A stretch of DNA of 36,113 bases. Source: Paramesorhizobium endophyticum. Lineage in GTDB: Bacteria > Pseudomonadota > Alphaproteobacteria > Rhizobiales > Rhizobiaceae. Within the stretch, counting starts at the first letter, position 1; the number at the start of each line of letters is the position of its first letter. The stretch is from positions 1 through 36,113 of the forward strand of contig NZ_BMHH01000028.1 of assembly GCF_014640615.1 (NCBI RefSeq), given 5' to 3'. The notes below the pieces were generated by a model, which saw only the letters and a program-made list of their open reading frames with translations, was not told the DNA's origin and did no database searches. The translations under genes were made by a program, and so were the position numbers. Positions 24,751-32,922 of this stretch are shown here, in pieces.

Positions 24751-25598
24751 TGCTTCAGTTCGACGGCAATTGGCGGTTCGACAGTCCCGGCGCGATAGAG
24801 CCCGTCGTACAAGAGGGCTTTCGCGACCTTATCAACCGCATCAGCGCACAAGGGCATCGGAAGGCCATTTTGGAGCATTTCAAAGCGCGATTCTGCGCGA
24901 CCGCCAGCGCCGAGTATTGGCCGAGCACCAACGAGCGGTTCGCCTCCGAAGATCTCGACCGAGACATGGAACGCGCCGGTGAGAATGCTCCGGTCTTCAT
25001 CGAAGCGTTCTGGGACGCATGCCAGGAACTTCGGGCTCGCGATCCGGCGATGGTGATACTGGAAGCTGGGAGGATCAATCGCATCCTCGCCGACGCCAAC
25101 GTCGGCTATCAGCTGAATCCTCCGATGCTGGTCGCCACCCGCGTCCACATTCCGATCACCGTTCCGGACGCGCCCCCGTCCCTCGATGTCCAGGCGCGAG
25201 CCCTCATCCACGAGTCCCTCGACGCGTCTCAGCGGTTCCTGAGCGAGGGCAACGGCCGTCAGGCTGTCCAGGAAGTGTTCTGGCTTCTGGAAACCATCGC
25301 AACCGCCTTTAGGGGCCTCGACGTTGCCGATGGAAGCATCCAAGGCCGCTACTTCAACAAGATCATCCTCGAATTGCGCCAGCGCGGCCGAGGGCACCAA
25401 GAGCAGATCCTGAACTGGATGATGACGCTGCATGGATACCTGTCGTCGCCCACAGGCGGCGGGGTGCGTCATGGCGTCGATCTTAAAGAGGGCCTCGCTC
25501 TCGGCATCGACGAGGCGCGTCTTTATTGCAACCTCATCCGCAGCTACCTGACGTTTCTGACCGCGGAGCACGAACGCGTCAGCCGAGGCGTCGTGTAA
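24750..25598 (+). CDS. AbiJ/Abi_C-like protein, probable defence function
   Basis: A 282-residue soluble protein starting at the ATG that shares bases with the higA stop (TGATG). The N-terminal third (FGxxF-like region with SEDLDRDMERAGENAPVFIEAFWDAC) recalls AbiJ-type N-terminal domains. The C-terminus (GYLSSPTGGGVRHG, then EARLYCNLIRSYLTFL) recalls the abortive-infection C-terminal domain, with its R-H-G turn and final helix. These resemblances are from pattern memory, not a search. No enzyme motif is certain. Coupling to a toxin-antitoxin pair suggests joint regulation, and a role in abortive infection is the leading hypothesis. Confidence 0.55.
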   Translation: MLQFDGNWRFDSPGAIEPVVQEGFRDLINRISAQGHRKAILEHFKARFCATASAEYWPSTNERFASEDLDRDMERAGENAPVFIEAFWDACQELRARDPAMVILEAGRINRILADANVGYQLNPPMLVATRVHIPITVPDAPPSLDVQARALIHESLDASQRFLSEGNGRQAVQEVFWLLETIATAFRGLDVADGSIQGRYFNKIILELRQRGRGHQEQILNWMMTLHGYLSSPTGGGVRHGVDLKEGLALGIDEARLYCNLIRSYLTFLTAEHERVSRGVV

Positions 25599-25616
25599 AA
25601 CTCAAAAGAGAAGATC

Positions 25617-26549
25617 GTGACCCGCATTTTCGACTTCGATGGACCAAACCTTGATCGTGGCTTCATCAACCTCAGGACGGCTGACCATCCAGTCGAGAAG
25701 GAATTGCACGACCTCATCGAGCGAATGTGGGAGCGCTACGAGCCGTATGCCGATCCGGATTTCCGCCATGGCTTTGCGCGCGACGTCGACGGCCGTTTTT
25801 GGGAAATTTATCTTGGCTGCGCCCTCCTCGACGCCGGCCGCAGCCTGCTGCCGGTTTCCGAACGCTTGCGCGAGGGTGGTCAACCCGACCTTTGCGTTCT
25901 AACGGACGAAGGCCGAATCTGGATCGAAGCCATCGCGCCAGACGAAGGTGACCCTGGCCCCGATCAGGTGATCCGGCCCGTTCCAATGAACGACGGCGGT
26001 GGCCTCAGCGCCGCACCAATCCGTCAGGCGCAACTTCGCACCACCAGCGCTTTCTGGACCAAATTCCGGATAGTTCGGCACTACCTACGAGAGGGTGTGA
26101 TCGGCGAGAATGACGTTCGCATCATTGCGATCAGCGCGAGCCGGTTTGGGGTTTATGTGCCCGAGCACCCACCGCTGATTATGACCTCCCTGTTCCCGAT
26201 CGGCGACGCCTACATCACCATCGATCGCGAGACGGACGAAGTGGTGGATCAAGGTTTTCACGCCGCGCCGGAGATCGCGCGTCAGGGCGGGCCGATCCCG
26301 CGCACCGCCTTCCTCGATCCGGCTTTTGCCGATGTCTCCGGCGTTTTATGGTCTCGCGTCAGCCTGGGCAATCTCTCCCGCAGGGCCAGGCCGCTGACCT
26401 ATGTCCACAACCCTCTCGCTACGCATCCGTTGCCGGTCCGCTGGGGTGTCTGGGACCGAGAATTCGTGACTGTGGTCGATGGCGAGAATTGGCAAGCCAC
26501 CGACATCCTCGCACCGGAGCCAGAAACCGAACCATCGGCGGCCGAATGA
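25617..26549 (+). CDS. Unknown protein with degenerate PD-(D/E)XK-like core
   Basis: A 310-residue protein starting at GTG (25617) with AGAGAAG before it. Residues 60-108 look like a restriction-nuclease fold: FWEIYLGCALLDAG (Glu63 on a helix), GQPDLCV (Pro90-Asp91 on a strand) and IWIEAIAP (Glu104). The canonical lysine of ExK is Ile106, so the site may be inactive or use another basic residue. I know this WIEAxAP pattern from uncharacterised proteins in bacterial accessory regions. The rest of the protein is mixed alpha/beta without recognised motifs. It lies 18 bases after the Abi-like gene, in the same transcription unit. Confidence 0.5.
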   Translation: MTRIFDFDGPNLDRGFINLRTADHPVEKELHDLIERMWERYEPYADPDFRHGFARDVDGRFWEIYLGCALLDAGRSLLPVSERLREGGQPDLCVLTDEGRIWIEAIAPDEGDPGPDQVIRPVPMNDGGGLSAAPIRQAQLRTTSAFWTKFRIVRHYLREGVIGENDVRIIAISASRFGVYVPEHPPLIMTSLFPIGDAYITIDRETDEVVDQGFHAAPEIARQGGPIPRTAFLDPAFADVSGVLWSRVSLGNLSRRARPLTYVHNPLATHPLPVRWGVWDREFVTVVDGENWQATDILAPEPETEPSAAE

Positions 26550-26626
26550 GCACGACGCCGATCGACGTGTGGAATATCGGGATGGCCTTTCTCGTCGAAA
26601 TCAGGGCTTTGAGCGCCGATGGCTAA
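26546..26626 (+). CDS. 26-residue coupled small ORF
   Basis: The ATG overlaps the preceding stop (ATGA at 26,546-26,549), and the TAA overlaps the start of the next gene (ATGGCTAA, next ATG at 26,619). The peptide begins MSTTPIDVWNIGMAFLVEIR and ends ALSADG. It fills the gap exactly, which suggests it passes ribosomes to the next gene. It could be a functional small protein or only a coupling ORF. No family is recognised. Confidence 0.45.
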   Translation: MSTTPIDVWNIGMAFLVEIRALSADG

Positions 26627-27392
26627 GACACTCGACGAGGACGCCATCGAACGCCACCAGGAGGCGCTGATCGAGCCGGCAGCCACCCTGTATGCTGTCC
26701 AGAAGGTTTTCGGAGAGCAAGCCAAGGCCAAGTCGATGGCCGCATACGGACGGCTGATCGACGCCCACATGTTGGCGACCGGCGTACTCGCAAGCGGCAT
26801 TTTGCGTATCAATGGCGCCGTCGTTGAGGGCGATCAGACCACCTTCGAGCGCGACGCACTGTTCGCCGCCTTCATCATCGGCCTTGAGGCCTGTGAGCGA
26901 GCCATCGCCGAGGCCCGCTATCTGCAGGCCCACGCGTTGCTGCGCCAGGAGCTCGAGATCCTCGCCCAGCTCAAGGCGGTTGGTGCAAACCGGCGAAAGC
27001 CCAACGGCGCTCCGAACGTCGCAGCTCTCGAACAATCGCTTGGCCGTCTCTATGGCGGGCTTTCCGCAGCCGCCCATGTGTCCAGGCATGACATCGTTCA
27101 GAGCGCGACCGCGTGGGACGGCGAACTGGACGGCTTGCCCGGCCCGACAAACATGACCCGCTATTTCCCGGAGACGGAAGAAGGGCTCGCAAGACGATCC
27201 TACGCCCTCCACATTTACATGATCATCCGCCTCGTTGAGGAATTGAGCGTTGATCTTGACGCTCGGCATAAATCAGCAGCGTTTACCGACGCGGAATACA
27301 AGGCGCTGAATCTTGCAATAGACTTGATGGCGGCGGAAGGAATGCTTGAGATCGTCACTAACGCCGATTCGAACAGCAATACTGATAATTAG
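26619..27392 (+). CDS. Helical protein of unknown function
   Basis: A 257-residue, mostly alpha-helical protein with no signal peptide. The central part (FAAFIIGLEACERAIAEARY, then ALLRQELEILAQLKAVG and LYGGLSAAAHVSRHD) resembles helical DUF5677/HEPN-like proteins, in which a YxxLSxxxH motif recurs; this is weak pattern evidence. There is no clear catalytic motif, although SAAAHVSRHD could be a HEPN-type RxxxH relative. The start overlaps the small upstream ORF, so it is the last member of the coupled block that begins with higB. The C-terminus is Asn-rich (NADSNSNTDN). Confidence 0.5.
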   Translation: MAKTLDEDAIERHQEALIEPAATLYAVQKVFGEQAKAKSMAAYGRLIDAHMLATGVLASGILRINGAVVEGDQTTFERDALFAAFIIGLEACERAIAEARYLQAHALLRQELEILAQLKAVGANRRKPNGAPNVAALEQSLGRLYGGLSAAAHVSRHDIVQSATAWDGELDGLPGPTNMTRYFPETEEGLARRSYALHIYMIIRLVEELSVDLDARHKSAAFTDAEYKALNLAIDLMAAEGMLEIVTNADSNSNTDN

Positions 27393-27455
27393 TGGATTGC
27401 CGCGTCGTTCGATCGCTCGTCCGACGCATGACGATCAATACGCTTGGGGGAGCAA

Positions 27456-28595
27456 ATGCCAGCAACTGCATTTTCCGTGAAGTTCGAGCGCGAACTGGAT
27501 GTCGACCAACTCGCGATCCTGATGACCGGCACACAGCCGACGCAGGACCACGATGGGGCCGAACTTCTCAGCATGTTCAGCGATGCGATCCGTGCAGACG
27601 TTCAATGCTCATCCTGCGGTAAATTCGGCGCTCACATCGTACGGCCCGCAAAGTCGCGAGCATCCAAGGCAGTCCTCCGGCAAGCCCACTTCAGGTTTGT
27701 CGATCCGAATGGCGGCGACGCCCACCATCCATTCTGCGAATTCCACGGGAACGACGAAACTCGTTCGACCCAAGATGGCCTCCTTGACTTCGGATCGGAA
27801 AAAAGCGCTGAAACGAGAGCCATACGGCTCCTGGTATGTAAGGGCATCGAGCAAGGCATATTTGACCAGCGTCGTATCCGGGACATGCGGCAGTGGTTCT
27901 TCGAACTTAAATCCGCCACCCGCTTCACGGTATCGATGCCCTTGGAGGCTATCTCTTGGGCCCATGCACTTCAGCGCCATCCCCACCACCAGCGCTGGCA
28001 GTTCCACCCATCCCAAGCAGAGATGCCCGCCTTCGATTGGAAAGCCGCCGCAAAAAAGCAGTTCACCGAAGAGCACCTTCATCTGTTCGAACTGGTGAAG
28101 GGCGGATTGCTACCGTTCGAGGAAGCGACGTGGCGGCAAGCGAGCGAACTCGCCCAGAAAAATCATGGGCGCGAGGTGTTCGACGTCACCAAGCTGCAGC
28201 CGTACTACGAGGCCGCGATCTCGCTTTGCACTTTCGTCGTCGCGAACGGCGGCATCGATTTCGGCAAGCGGCAGCCCGAAATTTATCGATGGAAAGGCGC
28301 GCCAACGGCATTGCTTGCTCTATGCGCGCTGATGTTGTTCGTCTCCGATTGGGACATGAACGCTGCGATCGCAGCGTTCGCCAAGCTGTTGTCCACGCCG
28401 GAACCTAGCGACCTTGCGCTCGGCAACGTCATCGGACTCAATCCCTTTCACGAGTACGGCGCGTGGCGCCTCATTATCGCGTCCGCCGAAGTCGCCGCCA
28501 ACAGCCCGAACGGACTGGATTACAGCGCCCGGCTCGCCGCAATCGAGACTGCACTGCGCGAGCAACATCGGCAGTGGAAGGAACACCAGCCCTAG
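27456..28595 (+). CDS. Unknown protein with Cys/His zinc-binding-like motif
   Basis: A 379-residue protein. The frame extends to a TTG at 27,444, but the ATG at 27,456 (MPATAFSVKF) has GGGGGAG just ahead and was chosen. Residues 51-54 (CSSC) and 94-97 (CEFH, after HH) form a C-x2-C...C-x2-H set that could bind zinc. A hydrophobic stretch (TALLALCALMLFV, around 285-300) lies in the C-terminal half and may be a buried helix. No known family is recognised. It stands 63 bases after the higB block and converges with the helicase gene 35 bases away. Confidence 0.6.
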   Translation: MPATAFSVKFERELDVDQLAILMTGTQPTQDHDGAELLSMFSDAIRADVQCSSCGKFGAHIVRPAKSRASKAVLRQAHFRFVDPNGGDAHHPFCEFHGNDETRSTQDGLLDFGSEKSAETRAIRLLVCKGIEQGIFDQRRIRDMRQWFFELKSATRFTVSMPLEAISWAHALQRHPHHQRWQFHPSQAEMPAFDWKAAAKKQFTEEHLHLFELVKGGLLPFEEATWRQASELAQKNHGREVFDVTKLQPYYEAAISLCTFVVANGGIDFGKRQPEIYRWKGAPTALLALCALMLFVSDWDMNAAIAAFAKLLSTPEPSDLALGNVIGLNPFHEYGAWRLIIASAEVAANSPNGLDYSARLAAIETALREQHRQWKEHQP

Positions 28596-28596
28596 A

Positions 28597-28622
28597 GTCG
28601 GCTCAGAAACGTCGAAGCCGAC
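28597..28622. terminator. Hairpin between convergent genes
   Basis: GTCGGCT (28597-28603) and AGCCGAC (28616-28622) form a seven-base stem with a 12-base loop, exactly between the two convergent stop codons. No T-tract follows on either strand. It could act as a weak bidirectional terminator. Confidence 0.4.
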
Positions 28623-28630
28623 CGAACCGC

Positions 28631-30538
28631 TCAGGCGATTAGTTCTATCTCGCCAGGCTCGAACCATTCCTGCCGTATCATCGTGTCGCGTGCCAGCGTC
28701 GGATCAGCAGTGTAGTAAACGACTGCGAGGCTTTGCTCGGCGCGGCTGCAGGTCACATAGAATAGTCGCCGCGTCCGATCGATGGTCGTCTCCTTCCCTG
28801 CCGCTTCATTCTCAAGATCCGTCTTGCTCATCGCCTTCGTCTCGAAAAGCTTGTCATAGGCGAACATGAAACCGCGGGCTTCATGATCGCTAACGACAAC
28901 CATTACCCTTGGAAATTCCAGCCCTTTTACCCCCTGGTGCGTGTCGAACTGCGATACGCCACGAACGTAGCTATCATATCGCTCGATCTGGTCGAAGGGC
29001 GCCTCAAGTGCCAACCGCCAACCGCCCAACTCGCTTTTGACATCGACTTCCTCTTCCTGATCGACGGCGTCACCGGCTGCGTCAATCTCGCCTTCCGCGA
29101 TGACGGCATCGGGGGCTGAAAACGGGACCAACACTTCGGGGATGGTGAAGAGGTTAGTTTCGGCGACATAGCGCAGGACCGAGCGCGCAGTCGGCTTCTC
29201 ATCGGCGTTTACCAAGGCCAGCAGGCCATTGCAGGCAGCCCTGACCTTGCTGAGAATCTCGATCTGCTTCTCGCCGGCGGCTTCGAGCGTTTTGCGATCG
29301 AGGAGTGGCGATGTGCGCCGAACGACTGCGGCGACGGCAAATGGATCTCCCGCACGCAGGGCCGCGACCAGCGGCAATATCTCACGGGTGAAAAGGCCGA
29401 TGCCCGCGCCTGTCCCTTGCAGAAAGCTCGTGCGGATGCGCTCGACCGCGTAGAGAGGCTCGAAGAACTGTTCGAAGCCAAAGCGGCGCGCGGACATTAG
29501 GTGCTCCAGCGCCAGCGTCTTGACCGCTTCGGCTCCCTCCGCCCAGCTTGGGTCCCCGGTGATCTCCGCCATTCGTGCACCTACGGTGGCCTCGGCTGCG
29601 CTCTTGTCGGCTATCGACTGCGAGACGACGAACAGCCGAACAACGCCCTCCTCTGCATCGCTCCGTGGTTGCTGTTCCTCGCCATCCTCATCTCGTCTAA
29701 TTTTGTTTATCAGCGTAATGACTCGTGTGGGACAACGATGGTTCATCCGCTTCCTCGGCTTGGCCCAGGCCTGCGGGATGGCCTCGGCCAAACGCTCCTT
29801 ACCATCGGCGTAGATGCGCTGCATCGTGTCGCCGAAAAGTCCGAGACAAAAGGCGTCGCGATATCCCGCCTCGACATCGAGCAGCGCGTCCATGAGCCTC
29901 CGGCTGGTGTCCTGGCTCTCGTCGATAAGCAGAATTGGAAAGCGGGTTACTAACAGCCGGCGCAAACCAGGCTTTGCGGTGAGAAAATCGGCGGTCATCG
30001 CAATGACCTCCGCATGGCTGAGAGAGTCCCGCGTACGGTTGTCGCCGGTGGGACTGTAAACGAATCGCGTAATTTCGGCGAGGTTCGCACGGCGTCTCCG
30101 CTTGCTTTCGATCGAGCGAGCGCGATCCAACGCGGCTTTGCTGTTTGCCCGTCCCTTCGCCTGTGCTTCTTCCAGTTCGGCGATATCCTCAAGGAGCCTG
30201 GTCGATAGCCACCCTCGAATATCTCCGTCATAGCCAGCAATCAGCGACCATGCGAAAGCGTGGATGGTCGAAACCTCCACGCGTGGATCGAACTCGAGCC
30301 GCTGTTTGATCTCGTCGCAGGCGGCATTGGTGTAGGTGATCACCCCGATCTTCTGACCGGATAGCGATAAACACCGGCCCTGCTCCTCACACACAGTTCG
30401 GATCGCCTCAACGAGGGACCGCGTCTTGCCCGATCCGGCGCCAGCGTAGAGAAAGAAGCTTCTTGGCTTCTCGATGTTCAGGCAAGCGAGGATCGCTTCG
30501 TCGGCATCGGAATCAAACTTGTCGTCAACCGCGCTCAT
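28631..30538 (-). CDS. UvrD/PcrA-type helicase, GajB-like
   Basis: A superfamily 1A DNA helicase of 635 residues, partner of the OLD-type nuclease encoded just before it. Motifs are Walker A AGAGSGKT (32-39), Ia TYTNAACDEI, II LLIDESQD (203-210), III GDTMQRIY, V THQGVKGLEF and VI RLFYVTCSRA. The frame runs further upstream inside the nuclease gene, but the ATG at 30,538 overlaps the nuclease TGA (ATGA) and starts MSAVDDKF, so I chose it. The product is longer than the founding GajB (about 494 residues). Order and coupling match Gabija gajA-gajB. Confidence 0.8.
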   Translation of the reverse strand: MSAVDDKFDSDADEAILACLNIEKPRSFFLYAGAGSGKTRSLVEAIRTVCEEQGRCLSLSGQKIGVITYTNAACDEIKQRLEFDPRVEVSTIHAFAWSLIAGYDGDIRGWLSTRLLEDIAELEEAQAKGRANSKAALDRARSIESKRRRRANLAEITRFVYSPTGDNRTRDSLSHAEVIAMTADFLTAKPGLRRLLVTRFPILLIDESQDTSRRLMDALLDVEAGYRDAFCLGLFGDTMQRIYADGKERLAEAIPQAWAKPRKRMNHRCPTRVITLINKIRRDEDGEEQQPRSDAEEGVVRLFVVSQSIADKSAAEATVGARMAEITGDPSWAEGAEAVKTLALEHLMSARRFGFEQFFEPLYAVERIRTSFLQGTGAGIGLFTREILPLVAALRAGDPFAVAAVVRRTSPLLDRKTLEAAGEKQIEILSKVRAACNGLLALVNADEKPTARSVLRYVAETNLFTIPEVLVPFSAPDAVIAEGEIDAAGDAVDQEEEVDVKSELGGWRLALEAPFDQIERYDSYVRGVSQFDTHQGVKGLEFPRVMVVVSDHEARGFMFAYDKLFETKAMSKTDLENEAAGKETTIDRTRRLFYVTCSRAEQSLAVVYYTADPTLARDTMIRQEWFEPGEIELIA

Positions 30539-32922
30539 GCGTCGGCCCCTTCGATTTCGACGACGACATCCTCTTCGAGCGGAGGGCTGACCTCTACCTC
30601 CTCCTGTGTCGGCGCCTCCTTCACCAGGGACAAAACCTCGACCTGCTTTTTCTTGAGCTGTGCGAGCAGCCACTCGAGTCCCTCGGCGATGTAGCGCGGC
30701 ACGATGATCGTGTCGAAGTTCTCAACCTCAATCAGGTCAAGCGCAAACTCGGCCTTCTTGCCGTTCTTGAGGGCGAGGTACATTCGCTCGCCGATAGCGG
30801 CCGCGCCGCCGCCACTCGCGATCGCATCGCGAAACTTACGGACCAGGCCCGTGCCATCCTGTTCGGAGAAGAAGCTGAGGTTCTCAAACGCCAGCGCGTC
30901 CTCAAACGTATACGGATATGCGATCTCCGGCCCTACGATACCCGGCGACGTCACACCCAAAGGCATTTGATATGCGGCCCGCACGGCGAATAGCTGGTCG
31001 TCGTCCTCATGCAGCGTCCTCGTCCGGGCATCAGCCCGCATGAGCTCATCGACGTCGTCGAGCTTTGGTACCCAGGTCTTCAGCGTCGCATTGTTGGTTT
31101 TCTGGCCAGCGCCCTTCGCGGGTTGGACGGAGGCGCCGCCCGTTCCATCCAGCGTGTCCAAATCAGTGATAATCAGGGTCAGCAAACCGAGGTGATCAAT
31201 CAAGGGCTTGAGACGGTGCGCGTGACTTCCTCCGATTTCAAGCAATGTGATGTAGCACTGATTGAGCTCGTCGTAGTGCGTGCGGATGAAATTCGGGACG
31301 AGCATGCGTTCGGCCGGGCCCTCCACCAAAATAGCCGCGTCGGCGAAGAACAGATCGGCGTGTTGGGCTCGAAGATATCGAGTCACGAAACGCTCGGTCT
31401 CACTACCTGGGCCAAAAACCTCCGACAAATTGATGACTGTGGAGACTGGCACGTTCGCAGCCATACCTGCAGGCAGTCGCCGAAAGTAGCGCAGACATGA
31501 GAACGACGTCTCATGCGTGACGTGACTCGAGTGGGTGCTTACCACCAATTGGGTGCGCAGCTTTCGGCTGTCGCCGAGGTCCTCGTGCGCACGCAGCACC
31601 GAATATGCCTTCTTTATGAAGACTTGCTGGACCTGTGCATGCAAATGCGCCTCCGGTTCCTCGACCAGGACGAGATGGAGAGGTTCAATGGCGGTCACCG
31701 TCACGCCTGTTGACGCCTTCCCGACACGCATCCAAGCGTCACGAAAGCTCATCAACCGGAATATCATCGATATCAGGTTTTGATAACCGAGGCCGTTATT
31801 TGATTCCGGCAATCGCAACACAGGGGTCGTCGCGCCGTCCTCAGCAACGACATCCACCTCGAAGCTAATCGCCGCATTGTGGTTGAGACCGTCGATAGCT
31901 TTCAAGCGCGTCGAAATACGGGGACGCGGATCGGTCACCCCAGGGTATCCCATACCCTCGACCTCGGTGAAGGCTGCCTTGAAACTCTCGGCGAGCCGTT
32001 TGTCGAATGCGTCCTGCGCGGCTTCTATCGCTTGCAACGCGCCAAGGTCCTTCGGATCTGGGCCCTTCGTCGGGTCGAGGTGTTTGGCGTAGTAGCTTCT
32101 AAGTTGGTCGGACAGCCGACTGCCGCTCGCCGCCGCGGACGCATCATCATCCTCCGCGGCCTGCTGCTCCTCACCGAAGCCCCTTTGCGCCGGAATGTCA
32201 TGAACTCGGATCAGGCCACTCAATGGGTCGCCGTCGGTCGACCGAGATCCACTGGGAAGAACCTGCGGACGCGCCAGAGATTTGGCAGGAGCGACAAGCT
32301 GACCCGGATCCAACGAGTAGGCCCGAATGGTGAAGTGCGTCGACAAACGCTTGCTCAGAAAATCGATTAAACTCTCCGGCCAGATCCTAAGCTTGGGCGG
32401 AGTAGCCAGTGGATCAGCGTCGTCATTCTCTGCGGCGGTGGCTGCGACCGCCGCAGCCCTCATCGCCTCAGCGTCGCTCACCGAGCCCATGTATTCTTTG
32501 TACAAGAGCGCAAGGTCTTTCGGCTCGTAGCGCAGCCGAACGCCAAGCCTTCCCCCCTCCCAATCCAAGGTCGGGATGAGGTCACGGACGTAATGCATCT
32601 CTCCCGCCTCGACGTGCAACCACAGGTCCAGAGTCGGCAAGACGCTAACCCACGGGTCGACGATCAGGTCAACGACCTCCTCCGCGTTGCGGGCAGCTAT
32701 CCACGCCTCGCCTAGCTCGATGATCGTGGGCCAATGGCACAGCGTGAAATCGTGTATCTCGAATGGACAGCGGCGCGGTGACAGGAAGCGGCGTAGCGCA
32801 AGCATCGCCGACGTCTTGCCGCTGTTGTTTGCTCCAACGAAGAGTGTGGTAGTGCCCGAAAGGTCGACCCGCGTCGACAGTAACTTCCTGAAATTGGCGA
32901 TCTCTAAAAACTCTATATGCAC
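30535..32922 (-). CDS. Class 2 OLD-family ATPase/TOPRIM nuclease, GajA-like
   Basis: A 795-residue ABC-type ATPase with a TOPRIM nuclease domain. Walker A is GANNSGKT (30-37), the signature-like segment is LPESNNGLGYQN (371-382), Walker B is LHLVLVEEPEAHLH (415-428) and the H-loop is STHSSH (462-467). TOPRIM starts at ILVEGPAER (531-539) with Glu534, and TDLDTLDG (586-593) gives the acidic pair. An acidic C-terminal tail follows (EEVEVSPPLEEDVVVEIEGADA region). It begins at GTG with GGGGGA eight bases upstream. A UvrD helicase overlapping its stop defines class 2 OLD or Gabija. It is much longer than the first GajA (about 578 residues), with extra sequence around 140-330 and after the TOPRIM. 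Confidence 0.85.
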   Translation of the reverse strand: MHIEFLEIANFRKLLSTRVDLSGTTTLFVGANNSGKTSAMLALRRFLSPRRCPFEIHDFTLCHWPTIIELGEAWIAARNAEEVVDLIVDPWVSVLPTLDLWLHVEAGEMHYVRDLIPTLDWEGGRLGVRLRYEPKDLALLYKEYMGSVSDAEAMRAAAVAATAAENDDADPLATPPKLRIWPESLIDFLSKRLSTHFTIRAYSLDPGQLVAPAKSLARPQVLPSGSRSTDGDPLSGLIRVHDIPAQRGFGEEQQAAEDDDASAAASGSRLSDQLRSYYAKHLDPTKGPDPKDLGALQAIEAAQDAFDKRLAESFKAAFTEVEGMGYPGVTDPRPRISTRLKAIDGLNHNAAISFEVDVVAEDGATTPVLRLPESNNGLGYQNLISMIFRLMSFRDAWMRVGKASTGVTVTAIEPLHLVLVEEPEAHLHAQVQQVFIKKAYSVLRAHEDLGDSRKLRTQLVVSTHSSHVTHETSFSCLRYFRRLPAGMAANVPVSTVINLSEVFGPGSETERFVTRYLRAQHADLFFADAAILVEGPAERMLVPNFIRTHYDELNQCYITLLEIGGSHAHRLKPLIDHLGLLTLIITDLDTLDGTGGASVQPAKGAGQKTNNATLKTWVPKLDDVDELMRADARTRTLHEDDDQLFAVRAAYQMPLGVTSPGIVGPEIAYPYTFEDALAFENLSFFSEQDGTGLVRKFRDAIASGGGAAAIGERMYLALKNGKKAEFALDLIEVENFDTIIVPRYIAEGLEWLLAQLKKKQVEVLSLVKEAPTQEEVEVSPPLEEDVVVEIEGADA

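Noticed and set aside
24666-25571. 301-residue minus-strand frame opposite the Abi-like gene
   Set aside because: The plus-strand frame is coupled to higA and shows domain-like patterns; the antisense frame shows none.
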